DNA from: Mycteria americana
Taxonomy: Eukaryota > Chordata > Aves > Ciconiiformes > Ciconiidae
Length of the DNA: 64,000 nucleotides
Direction of reading: 5' to 3'
NCBI RefSeq assembly: GCF_035582795.1
Contig: NC_134367.1
Location: 3,846,501-3,910,500, forward strand
A program made the position numbers and the translations under genes. Shown here in pieces: positions 14,701-24,924 of this stretch. Position 1 is the first letter of the stretch; each line of letters starts with the position of its first letter. Below the pieces are notes generated by a model, which saw only the letters and a list, made by a program, of their open reading frames with translations, did no database searches and had not been told where the DNA came from.

Positions 14701-15662
14701 TCAGGCCCTAAATCTGAAGAGAGAAGGTTGTTAAGACTCTCCCTTTGCCCTGAGGCAGGATCCACTAAATGTACATCTTTGACCTCTTAAATCTCTTAGC
14801 AACAGAAACTCTGCTCCCTCTCCAAGTGATCTGTTCCAGGACTTTCCTTACAGCTGAAAGCTTGTCCTAATGAATAATCTTGCTGCTACTTGAGTACGTG
14901 GCTTCAAAACAAATATATTTTGGGGTTTTTGTTGTTGTGGTGGTGCTTTCTACTATAAGATTGGCGCCTTGTCTCCTCCGACCATTTCTGTTCTTCACAG
15001 AACCATCTCTGTTCCCTTCTCCTTTCCCATTTTTTTTAATAATTCGTGTCACTATGGACTGTCATTAACGGTGTCTCATCTCTCTTGTAAAACCCTTCAC
15101 CATGAGGGCGGAAATTAGCATCGTGGATATAAAAACCAGATAAAACATCTGCCATCAGTGCATTAGCAGTATTCATGTGTCTTGCATTGCGGTGGACAAA
15201 TTACTGTCTCTAAGGGGAGCTGCCCTTGCAGCGTTGCTATCCTGTGTTCACAAAAAACATCTTGAGTATACGAAGGCAGCAACACAAAAGCATCTGGGGA
15301 GCCCTGAAGGCTTTATCCTGGTATGTTACTGTGCAGGCTGCCCTACGCTCCCCCGACACAGAGAAATGCGACTGCAGCTACTGCAGTCTAAGATGTATGC
15401 ACACAGTGCCGGAGGAAAACCTGCTGCAGAAATTCCTGCTTTCTCTGACCAGCCTGCCCGAAGAAAATGTTATCTTTCGGGTCATGATCTTACCCAGTGT
15501 TGAACAGCCAGGCTGAAAGATGCTATCAGTAGAAGCATGCCTCCTTCTCAGCCTACCTGAAGGGCTAACACCTGTGTTTTCACTTTGCAGGAGCTCACAT
15601 GAACTGAGATGATGCCAGGTGAATGATCTTAAAAGCAAGGCATCCATGGTTCACCTCTCACT

Positions 15663-15694
15663 AAAAAAAAAAAAAAAAAAGGGGGGGGGGGGGG
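15663..15694. repeat. A18-G14 homopurine tract
   Basis: Eighteen A residues (15663-15680) run directly into fourteen G residues (15681-15694). The strand is purely purine for 32 bases. Such tracts can adopt triplex or G-quadruplex structures and are prone to polymerase slippage, so the exact run lengths are uncertain. Confidence 0.9.
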
Positions 15695-17199
15695 CAAAAT
15701 TAATTCAACCAAACAGCATCAAGCTTTTTCTTTTAATTAAAAAGAATGACTTCTAAATAAAATCTTCCCCATCTATTCTTCTCCAAGGAAATGACAATCC
15801 ACTGTGATGCACATGGCTGGGTGCAAAAGCAATGCCAGTCACTCACAGAGGGAAGATTACAACTGACTTTGATCAGTGCGAGGTTCTCCCTTGCCTGCCA
15901 ACACAATGTGACACCTTCTTGTGCACAAGCACAGCCTGCGTCAGCTCTCTTGGGGATGATGAACATCAGGGTTAAACCAGTTCAGCGCCACAGGGAGAAG
16001 ATGTTTCTTCTTTTCATGTTCTGTGTGGCTGACCTGTCACCAAAGTGAAGTTCAGTCTCCCTCCTTGGTGACTCTTTGCGGCTACCGTGGCACATTTGGA
16101 CACAACAGGAGCTTGTATCTAAAATTGACAACTTACTCATTAGTGCTGCCTGCTGTGGTCTGAGGGACATAGTCAAGGCAAAAGCCCACTTCCTTATTAA
16201 CCCGTCTCTTAACAGGGGGCAGTGGCAAAAGCTTGTAGAAAGAACGTAGAGTATACAACCTGGCATGCAGTGATCTTACAGTACTACGTGCCTCTGTCCT
16301 CTGGTGATCATATCACGTCTTGTTATGTTCTCCGGTTCGCGTGGGTCCTCTGAGCCAACCTCCCAGCACTACTTTCAGATCAATATGATCCCATGCAGTG
16401 GTATCCCCAGCAATGCACCTTCTATGCAAATTTTTAGGAGAAATAAAATGAAACAGGCTGTACCACTTTTACCTTGTGTGGAGACTCTGTAATTTCCTTC
16501 CCCTGACATCTGAGCTGTTTTTTTTTTGTTGTTCTTCCAAAGGTACATGTTATAGTCCTAAACTGCTGCATACACTGCCTCTTATGGGAATTACTTATGC
16601 TTGTCTGAGGGCAGAAATCGGGTCCAAATCAGTATTCATCAATAAATACGGTGGACCATCTGCCGTTCTCAGTGAGCGTAGATCAGTATGGCTCTGTAGG
16701 TTTACCCAAGTGAGTGATCTGGTCGTGGAAGAATCTGCTAGCATCTTAATTGTGTGACCTGGATCCAGTTTCTTGCCGAAAAGCTATAGCTTGTTCTCTC
16801 TGCTTCCCATGAGCCTTGCCTGGTTCAGTCCATGCGTTCAAGGGCTGTTCTGCACCATCCACACTCCCGGTCAGGACTGCAGCTCATTACAGATACGATT
16901 GGCTCTCCTAGGCTATATCGCCAGGTCCTTGACTGCCCAGACATGGGAGAGGGCTGTAGTATCTAACTGATCTTTCAGTTGTTAATTGTCACCTTTGCAT
17001 TTCAAACTTCTTCCACTGCCTTTCCTGACTTTGCATCCTTCCAGTGGCTTTTCTGCATGAACAGCTGCTAAGAGTTATTCTCCCTTCGTTAGGCTGTGGT
17101 TTCTAGTGTTCCCACCCTTACTGAGGTCACCAGCCCAATGGCAGGGCAGGACCCGTTAGGTTCTATGGTGTTTCTGAGCTTCCTTACAAGGAGCACAAC

Positions 17200-17233
17200 C
17201 CTTGTATTATTCCTTACAAGGAACAATACAAGG
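17200..17233. repeat. 34 bp near-perfect palindrome
   Basis: The outer arms CCTTGTATT (17200-17208) and AATACAAGG (17225-17233) are exact reverse complements. Inside them TTCCTT (17210-17215) and AAGGAA (17218-17223) pair around a 2-base centre. Only the A at 17209 against the C at 17224 fails to pair. This gives a 16-position stem with one mismatch. A nearby TTCCTTACAAGGA at about 17180-17192 repeats the inner part. No known element was recognised. Confidence 0.9.
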
Positions 17234-17933
17234 AGATGGCTCCCCCTTCCCCATCAAGGCCAGCGTCTCATGTGTATGCAAAGTCCTAATTGGCTTCGCT
17301 AACTGAGGCCTCAGCCCAGCAGAATGAGTCACTTGATTGGTCTTAGGTGCAGAAACCAATGTAAGGGGGACTTTGTTCCGTCAAGAGGATCTTTGCTGGA
17401 ACAGGGACTGTAGGGATCGTTGTGTTTGTGCTGTCTGCACAGCCTGACAGTTATGACACCATGCTTCAAAACTGGAGATACACCCTTATCAGTACACACA
17501 CTCACGTTTACAGTGACAGCTGTTCAGCAAACTCCTGTGCAGCTTTTCGCATATCACAAGAGAGAGTCTGCTGGCTGATTTTGTGCAGGAGAAGGGTGTA
17601 GCTATTCCAGGAAGAAAAGTCATCCTATCAACATACTTGCTCTTCTAAGTAGGGAGGATAGAGAATAAAGTTAGTGGAGCTGCATGTCCACAGCAAGAAT
17701 CTCACTGTTAGGCTCTGGGGTAAGGCTAACGCTCAGATACTGCTAGATTCTACAAGTGAAAAACAAAAATAGTCTTAGAAAGGGAATTTGCTTGGTATCA
17801 GGTATATTGAGCTGGGATAGGATGGGACTTTCCATTGGAGACATTTCTTTTTATGCTCTTTTGGAACATGACCGGTAAATTTCTATACACGACGAGAATG
17901 CAAGGCTGAATGCTTCATGGGTTATTAACCTAG

Positions 17934-18499
17934 TGTCGTGGTTTAGCCCCAGCCGGCAACTAAGCACCACGCAGCCGCTCGCTCACTCCCCCCTGGTGGG
18001 ATGGGGGAGAGAATCGGAAGAGCAAAAGTAAGAAAACTCGAGGGTTGAGATAAAAACAGTTTAATAGGTAAAGCAAAAGCCACGCACGCAAGCGAAGCAA
18101 AGCAAGGAATTCCTTCACTCCTTCCCATGGGCAGGCAGGTGTTCAGCCATCTCCAGGAAAGCAGGGCTCCAGCACACGTAACGGTGACTTGGGAAGACAA
18201 ACGCCATCACTCCAAACATCCCCCCCCTTCCTTTTTCTTCCCCAGCTTTATATACTGAGCATGACGCCATATGGTATGGAATAGCCCTTTGGTCAGTTGG
18301 GGTCAGCTGTCCTGGCTGTGTCCCCTCCCAGCTTCTTCTGCACCTGGCAGAGCATGGGAAGCTGAAAAGTCCTTGACCAGTGCAGCAACAACTAAAACAT
18401 CCCTGTGTTATCAACACTGTTTTCAGCACAAATCCAAAATATAGCCCCATACCAGCCACTATAAAGAAAATTAACTCTATCTCAGCTGAAACCAGGACA
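17934..18499 (-). mobile_element. solo LTR of an endogenous retrovirus
   Basis: 566 bp beginning TGTCGTGG and ending CCAGGACA, so it has the TG...CA termini of an LTR on either strand. It is flanked by the exact 5 bp duplication CCTAG (17929-17933 and 18500-18504). Orientation is minus: on that strand a TATATAAA box (complement of 18247-18254) precedes an ATTAAA hexamer (complement of 18060-18065), in U3-R-U5 order. It matches the LTRs of the provirus at 21177-23693 and a family I know as frequent in neoavian genomes. A solo LTR arises by recombination between the two LTRs of a full insertion. It is the least decayed of the three copies in its TATA and poly(A) motifs. Confidence 0.9.
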
Positions 18500-18504
18500 C
18501 CTAG

Positions 18505-21171
18505 GTTCAACGTTTTTGGATCTCAACCACAGGAATGTGTCCTGTGAGCTGACAAGCCTTCTGAAGAAAACGAAGTCTTACGTCTTCCCTTCCCATGTCC
18601 TCCAGAGCTATTTGTGCTGAGGTTTTGGAGCTGTGCTTCTTGCTTACAAATTCTGCCTCTTCATTTTCCTTTCTGGGGAAATGATCTTCATTTGAAGCAC
18701 TGGTGTAGGTATTTCACATCAACAACAGAAAAAGCAACTTCTACAAATCCTTTTCTTACCCGCAAATGCATCACTGTAAAGTGGGCTCTGGGGTGTCAGA
18801 TGCCTTCCAAGTCGGTCCCGCATTGACAGCCATCTGTGTGCAAGGTCTCTGGACCGTCTCCCTTGTCTCAGGTTATGGTTTGCATCATGCAATGCTGATC
18901 TCCTTTGCACTTTTGCACAGGTGTTTCTTCTTTCCACATGACTAGGAGGTGCACAGGTAGCTGGAATAAAGGGTTTGCCTGGGGGCAAAATAGGGGCCCA
19001 GAAGGCCCCCCTGTGATTGCCCGCTGGCCTGGGATTGCACAAAGGAGGTGTGTTACCTGAGACACCAGGATCCCTGCTGGTGCCTCTCTGACTGGTAGCC
19101 TAACAGGAAAGCCGTGGAGTGAAGCCTTCGGAGAACTCTCCTGGAGAGGCTGCTAAGTCTCCAGTGAGAAGTGACTACACACAGCAGCCAGCTTATACAG
19201 TCATCTGGGACCTCTGTACGATGGTTCTGCCTGTTTTATCCAACACTCTCCTTCACTCGGTCTCTCCATAGCTTCTCTGCACTCTTTTGCCCGCCTCAGT
19301 GCTGAGTCTCCTTCTCTTCTGTTTCTCAGCCCATCACGTGCTATTTGTTGCCCCCATCTGTTGTACTTCTCCTCCCCAGCCCGCCTCTGCCTGGTTTACT
19401 TAGAGCAAATGTCCTGAACTGTCTGTTCTTGTTTGCAGACAGCCCACTGAAGGGCAATCCCATCTGTTAGGGCTGATAAGCAGGCACTCCCCAAATCGAT
19501 GTGATAACATCGTAACACCGTATGGAAGCAGCGAGGACAACATTGCACGTTTCTTGGGGGGTACTGGCAGAACATCCTTCTAGAGAGGGGCCTTACTTGG
19601 CCAAAACTGCAGAAGCCCAGTAACATGACATGGTTCGATGCAGTCCAGGCACTCCGGGTTTCCTAGACGACTGGTAAAGCTGTATGTAGCAGGAAGTTTT
19701 AAATGAGCAACCAGGAGGTATTAGAGAGCCTGGACCAGTTTGTGCAAAGTATTTGGACAAATCTGATCCTGTGTCATACTTTCTAAAACTCTTAGCAGCA
19801 TTCTGGTGCGCTAGGTTTTTGCAGCCTAGGAAGCAGGGCTTGATATGGGAATCCCACTCCTAAATCAAGGTTCTCCTGCTGTTTCTGGCGGAGGGAGTAG
19901 GTGACTTCTGACAGCATAAGGTGCTGCTGGCAGGGAACCTTGTGTGTTGTTCCCCTTCTCAGGGGAATATTGTGTCTATGTGGATCAGTAGGATGTCCTC
20001 TGAAGGACAAAGAGGACAAGCTGCTGGCAAACAGGACACTGTGTTTGATGGATCATTGATTTGATGGACCATGGCAAGTCCTAAACAGGGGATGCAGTTA
20101 GCAATGCCTGCTTTCAGACAGAAGCTGATTGAATCCTCCTTTCCCTGAGCCGATCCTCACAAGTCTTCTCATTTCCAGCAGGAGCTGTACAAAGAGGTTC
20201 CTCCTTTCTTCTGCTGAGCTATGCTTCTAGCAAACAATGTTACTACTTCTTTTTTTTCCCTTATTCCAAACACTTCTATCTTTCACAACCATAAACATTA
20301 AGTCCCCAAGCAATCTTGAACAAAGGCTTTGAGATAAGATTAGCTTGCCACAGAGATGTTTATATGACTTTTTTTTCTCTTCGCTCCTGCTTATGAATTT
20401 CACTCCTTGGCAGGCAGGTTGGATTGTTATGTAACAGCTTAGCTACATATAATTAGAGGGCACAAAATTATATGTGAAGCAGACATATTATCCAGTGCGG
20501 ATACTACAAGCTTACCCGAGTTTGAAAAGCACACGGGTGCGTTTGTAGAGGAGAAAAACGTTAATGACGAGTGACTGTAAATATACTGAATGCAAAGATA
20601 CCACGTCTGGTTCAGCAAGCCCTTCAGCTGTAGATCACAGAGGTCTGTGACAGTATTGTGGGGAAAGAGCTGCTGTTAGAGACAAAAAAAATGGACTAGG
20701 ATGATCTTTGCTTGATTTGCTGTGGTTGCTTTTATGTTCTTAGTTCAGTTCACTGAGTGATGAGCAATACCGGCCTAACCACAGCAAGGAGCAGACAAGG
20801 ACCTCACAGAGCTTTGCAAACTAACCACCCTCTATAGTAATGCTGTTTTTCAAGGCCACTTATTATAAGCAGAACATTGAGGCCTAAGGAAACTAAGTGC
20901 AGTAATTATATTTGTTAAGTATGGGTCCTTTCTGTTAGCTGGACCCACCTGATATTGTTATTCATACCATGGAGTCATTTTTGTGTGGTGTTCAGCTTAT
21001 CAGTTTCTGTTTTGAAAACGATTAGTACTGGAGTCATGTTTACCCTCGCTCTCAGCAGTACTTACTTTCTGTGTTTGAAGGTGCTCCTGAAGGCAAATCC
21101 TCCTTTGACCTGGATTTCACATTTAAACATATCTTTTTGAAACGTTACCTATCTTTTCTGAAGTCTATTGT
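18505..21171. other. intergenic stretch between the solo LTR and the provirus
   Basis: No gene or known repeat recognised. Frames are short and on both strands. One inverted repeat (20445-20475) is listed separately. The rest looks like ordinary unique sequence. Confidence 0.5.
20445..20475. repeat. inverted repeat, 10 bp arms
   Basis: ACATATAATT (20445-20454) is the exact reverse complement of AATTATATGT (20466-20475), with an 11-base spacer. The arms are AT-rich, so chance occurrence in a 64 kb window is plausible. No function is inferred. Confidence 0.7.
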
Positions 21172-21176
21172 ATTTC

Positions 21177-21731
21177 TGTCGTGGTTTAACTCCAGCGGGC
21201 AACTCACTCACTCCCCCCAGGTGGGATGGGGGAGAGAAATCAGAAGAGTAAAAGTGAGAACACTCGTGGGTTGAGATACAGACAGTTGAATAGGGAAAGC
21301 AAAAGCCACGCACGCAAGCAAAGCAAAACAAGGAATCCATTCACTCCTTCCCATGGGCAGGCAGGTGCTCAGCCATCTCCAGGAAAGCTCCAGCACGTGT
21401 AACGGTGACTTGGGAAGACAAACGCCATCACTCTGAATGTCCCTGCTTCCTTCTTCTTCCCCCAGCTTTTTATGCTGAGCATTACGTCATACGGTATGGA
21501 ATATCCCTTTGGTCAGTTGGGGTCAGCTGTCCCAGCCATGTCCCCTCCCAGCTTCTTGTGCAACTGGCAGAGTATGGGAAGCTGAAAAGTCCTTGATTTA
21601 GTATAAGCACTACTTAGCAACAACTAAAACATCTCTGTATTACCAACACTCTTTTCAGCACAAATCCAAAATATAGCCCCATCCTAGCTACTATGAAGAA
21701 AATCAACTCTATCCTAGCCAAAACCAGCACA
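21177..21731 (-). repeat. 3' LTR of the provirus
   Basis: 555 bp, beginning TGTCGTGG and ending CCAGCACA on the + strand. On the minus strand it is the downstream LTR, immediately after the purine tract. Its TATA and poly(A) hexamers have drifted compared with the solo LTR (the poly(A) position near 21290 reads ATTCAA on the minus strand). Confidence 0.88.
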
Positions 21732-21750
21732 TTCTCCACCCCTTATTCCA
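21732..21750 (-). other. putative polypurine tract
   Basis: On the minus strand this reads as a mostly purine run (AATAAGGGGTGGAGAA) directly before the 3' LTR. That is the expected place for the plus-strand primer of reverse transcription. It supports the minus orientation of the element. Confidence 0.6.
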
Positions 21751-22224
21751 TACCATTTACGTCATGCTCAGGTCTCACACTATCCAATACGTTCTCCTTA
21801 CCCACCATGACCCTTCCCATCCTTTGATATAATACACAGATATCATTCCCTTAGTCTATGGACCACCCCTGTAAAATGTCCATAAAATGTCCATAAATGT
21901 CCACAGAATGTCCATGGAGTTCATTTAGTCCATGACTTTGGGCTCCATCTGTTATGGTGGTCACTCAGGACAGGAGAGGTGGTGTGTTGCATGGAGTTAC
22001 TGGGCACCAAAGCCAGCTCAGGTCGGGTCACTGCTGCACTTGCGCTGCTTCTTGTAAGGCTTGTCCTCCATTGGTTCAGGTGGTTCCAGCTGTAGTAATT
22101 CCTATAGCATGCAACTCAAATCATGGGTTACAACAATTTAAAGCTATTTCCATTACAATCTCCTGGTCCCTTTGGGCCAGGTTATAGGGTTTAACATTGC
22201 AATGAACTCCTCCCCTTGCCCCGG

Positions 22225-22790
22225 CTCCAGCTTGGACTTATCCAGACTGCAGTCCCTTAGGGGCGTACCTGCTCCAAGTGGAGCCTTATCTATGAGCCAC
22301 AGTCTCTCCAGGGGTGTACCTGCTGTGGCGTAGACTTATCCACAGCCACAGTCACTTTGAGGTGCACCTGTTCAAGCATGGCCTTCCCCATGGGCCACAA
22401 TGCCTTCAGAGATATACCTGCTCCAGTGTGGCCTTACCCACAGTCCCTTCAGGAGTAAACCTGCTCTGTCATGGGCTTACCCATGGCCACATGCTTTGAG
22501 GAGCTCCAGCATGACCTCATGCACAGACACAGATGCTTCAGGGTGTACCTGCTGCAGCATGGACTTATCCACAGCCACAGATGCTTTGAGGTGTACCTTC
22601 TCCAGCATGGACTTATCCTTGGGCCACAATCCCTTCAGAGGTATACCTGCTGCAGCACAGACATAACCATGGCCACCGATGCTTTGAGGTGTACCTGCTC
22701 TGGTGTGGACATATTCACAGCCACAGACACTTCGAGGTGTCCTTGCTTCCATGTGGACTCACCCACAGGTCACGGTCCCTTCGACTCGAG
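22225..22790 (-). repeat. degenerate tandem array, about 12 units of ~47 bp
   Basis: Units of 43-51 bp recur in a row. On the + strand each contains a CTCCAGCATGGACTTATCC-like part, then CACAG, then a TTTGAGGTGTACCTG-like part. Copies differ by many substitutions, so the array is old or evolves freely. It fills 40% of the interior of the provirus. A 91-codon minus-strand frame (22477-22752) reads through several units as a repeated ~16-residue peptide (DKSML..VH..ASV), but flanking units break the frame and I do not claim it is translated. Confidence 0.85.
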
Positions 22791-23117
22791 TTCACACTGG
22801 AGTTCCAGCCTGTCCAGTCCAGCAGCACAGAACCAGCAGCGATGCCCTGGCCATCTGCCAGCCCAGGCGCATGGCCATTGCTGTTATCAACATGTTCCCA
22901 GGCACAGCAGAGCAAGGTGATCAGCAGCACAGCAGCACGGCAAGCAGCGAAGGCAAAAAGCAGCCACTAACGAGCACTGGAGTCTAAGATACAGTAAGGC
23001 AAGCAAGCCCCGTGGCAAGCACAGGAGCCTGCCAATTAATAGCTAAACAGCAATAACAGCTATAAATTCGATCTAGCACATTCCAGTCAAACTTGTCGTT
23101 CATCTCGAACCCTTCGA

Positions 23118-23135
23118 GCTCCACGTTGGGTGCCA
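23118..23135 (-). other. putative tRNA-Lys-type primer binding site
   Basis: On the minus strand this reads TGGCACCCAACGTGGAGC and lies 8 bases after the end of the 5' LTR. The usual tRNA-Lys1,2 site is TGGCGCCCAACGTGGGGC, so there are two differences. It fixes the orientation of the element and suggests lysine-tRNA priming. Confidence 0.65.
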
Positions 23136-23143
23136 AAAAGGAC

Positions 23144-23693
23144 TGTCGTGGTTTAACTCCAGCCACAACTAAGCCCCTGGTGGGATAGGGGAGAGAATCG
23201 GAAGAGTAAAAGTGAGAACACTCGTGGGTTGGGATAGACAGTTTAACAGGTAAAGCAAAAGCCATGCATGCAAGCAAAGCAGAACAAGAAATTAATTCAC
23301 TCCTTCCCATGGGCAGGCAGGTGTTCAGCCATCTCCAGGAAAGCAGGGCTCCAGCACACGTAACGGTGACTTGGGAAGACAAACGCCATCACTCTGAACG
23401 TCCCCCCCTTCCTTCTTCTTCCCCGAGCTTTATGTGCTGAACATGATGTCATACGGTATGGAATATCCCTTTGGTCAGTTGGGGTCAGCTGTCCCAGCCG
23501 TGTCCCCTCCCAGCTTCTTGTGCACCTGGCAGAGCACGGGAAGCTGAAAAGTCCTTGATTTAGTAAAAGCACTACTTAGCAACAACTAAGACATCTCCGT
23601 ATTACCAACACTGTTTTCAGCACAAATCCAAAACATAGCCCCACATTAGCTACTATAAAGAAAATCTACTCTATCCCAGCCAAAACCAGCACA
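23144..23693 (-). repeat. 5' LTR of the provirus
   Basis: 550 bp, beginning TGTCGTGG and ending CCAGCACA on the + strand. It lacks a short stretch present near the start of the other two copies. On the minus strand it is the upstream LTR and would have carried the promoter. A TATA-like position near 23430 is weakened compared with the solo LTR. Confidence 0.88.
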
Positions 23694-23698
23694 ATTTC

Positions 23699-24519
23699 AC
23701 AGTGTTTTGCAGATTATAGTCTTTCCATCTTGCCTAATTTCTGCCCATAAACATGTCTTATGTGTTCACAGTGGGGAAGAGGGGAGCTAAAACACCTTCC
23801 AGCTTTTGCTTTTTTGTCTTCCTCCATGTGGAAAGGCAAATGTCTAATACTTTACTTATTCCTGAAGTCTCGCCATGAGTGTTCTGCCATTAATTACCAC
23901 AGAAGATAGTTACCATGGTCTTAGAGGACCTTCCCCTTCTATCTTCTTCAAGATGGAGCCTCTGATTTTTATTTTTTTTGGAATAGTCAAAAGCCTTTCT
24001 TGCATTTTAACTCTGATAAGTGAACCTGCTCTTGAACCTTGTGAATTCCTTCTTGGAGGTGGAAGAATTTTCCATCTGTATGCTGATCATCGAACAGTCT
24101 TATTCTCAGGTACACAAATCCTGCAGAACTCACCATTTTGCCATGCCCTCTTCAGCAGTTGTGTAATTGAAAGGTTTTCTTTGGCAAAATACGCCGGTTG
24201 CTGGTCCTTCTTCTCACCCAGAGGGATCATCAACAGCAGCACTCATCCTGCTCAAGGAGTTGAGCCACAGGCCACCCAATCCCCAAGAGAAGTTTCTTCA
24301 CCGTATCTTGAATTAGTTCCTTAACCATATCTTGACTTTTCACAGCCAGACAGGCTTTGCGACATTCCTACCTTGCAGCCCAATACGGACAATGCTTTGC
24401 AGTTAGAAACATTATTTTCGGCGAAGGGGCAACCCTGGGGCAGGGTGGAAGCCTCCTCCCGCAGCTCCCCTCACCTCAGACCTTCCAGACTGGTGCACAT
24501 CGTGAATTTCTCTTTGTAA
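23699..24519. other. unannotated stretch between provirus and CpG island
   Basis: A 149-codon + strand frame runs from 23875 to 24324, but it matches nothing I recognise and has no splice or promoter context. It is treated as chance. Nothing else stands out. Confidence 0.5.
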
Positions 24520-24749
24520 ACCTGACGTCGACCAGCGCCATGGTGTCATACCGTAGCTGGTGACCGCTGACCTCATGTCTTGGGGGACCTCGTGTGTTTG
24601 TGCTTCCCCGCCGTCCCCTCGGTGCCGCCGAGGCCGGGGAGCCCCCGCCCGCAGCGCTTCACCGGGGCCAGGCCTGCGGGATGGCCGCCCTCCACACCGG
24701 CAGCGACGCGCCTCACAGGGCATGACATCACGCCTGCGTGGCGTCGCTC

Positions 24750-24757
24750 TGACGTCA
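24750..24757. promoter_or_regulatory. palindromic cAMP response element
   Basis: TGACGTCA is the full consensus CREB/ATF site. It lies about 170 bases before the predicted first-exon donor, a usual distance for a functional CRE, and is accompanied by three one- or two-base variants within 290 bp. Confidence 0.55.
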
Positions 24758-24819
24758 CATCACTTCCCTCCGCTCCCCAATCTCCTCCCCGGCAGGCGGT
24801 GACGTCTGGCCTCAGCCCC

Positions 24820-24924
24820 GCCTCCCCCACCGCCCCTGGGTCTCTGGGGGTGCGGCGCCGGGCGAGCGGCACCCGGAGCCGGCGGCGGGGAGAGGCGGCG
24901 GCGGGAGCTCGGCGGGGTCCGCGG
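24820..24924 (+). other. TDH: candidate non-coding first exon of TDH (5' end approximate)
   Basis: A strong splice donor, GCGG|GTGAGC, follows position 24924 inside the CpG island. The transcription start cannot be read from sequence; 24820 is only a placeholder in the GC-rich zone after the CRE cluster. Joining this exon to the acceptor at 29402 would give a transcript whose first in-frame ATG after the TGA at 29408-29410 is the TDH start. Confidence 0.4.

Larger units (their letters stand above)
1591..17928. other. intergenic stretch without recognised genes
   Basis: About 16 kb in which open frames are short (none above about 120 codons), lie on both strands and match no family I know. 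AATAAA-type hexamers occur at several places (for example near 12636 and 13748) without an associated coding exon. Homopolymer runs are frequent: A near 7690-7708 and 10025-10040, T near 10793-10810, G10 at 9593-9602. The structured items (47 bp tandem repeat, A18G14 tract, 34 bp palindrome) are listed separately. Apart from these I see nothing identifiable. Confidence 0.6.
21177..23693 (-). mobile_element. compact endogenous retrovirus-like provirus (LTR-internal-LTR)
   Basis: Two LTRs of the same family as the one at 17934 bracket a 1,412 bp interior. The whole 2,517 bp unit is flanked by the exact duplication ATTTC (21172-21176 and 23694-23698), showing it was inserted as one piece. On the minus strand a primer-binding-site-like sequence follows the 5' LTR (right side), and a purine-rich tract precedes the 3' LTR (left side). 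The interior lacks room for gag, pol and env, and its longest minus-strand frame is 91 codons, so it cannot move by itself. It contains short AATGTCCATAA-type repeats (about 21873-21915) and a long tandem array (22225-22790). The two LTRs differ by visible substitutions and indels, so the insertion is not recent. The tRNA-Lys-like site points to an ERVK-type element, whereas the 5 bp duplication is more typical of ERVL, so I leave the class open. Confidence 0.88.

Noticed and set aside
22225-22790. Tandem array considered as a CRISPR array
   Set aside because: Units are contiguous and diverged with no constant repeats separating unique spacers, and it lies inside an LTR element of an avian genome.
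21177-23693. A coding retrovirus with usable gag, pol or env
   Set aside because: The interior is only 1.4 kb and its longest sense-strand frame is 91 codons. No protease, polymerase or envelope motif seen.
23875-24324. 149-codon + strand frame between provirus and CpG island
   Set aside because: No family similarity recognised, no splice sites or promoter, and of a length reachable by chance among many frames.
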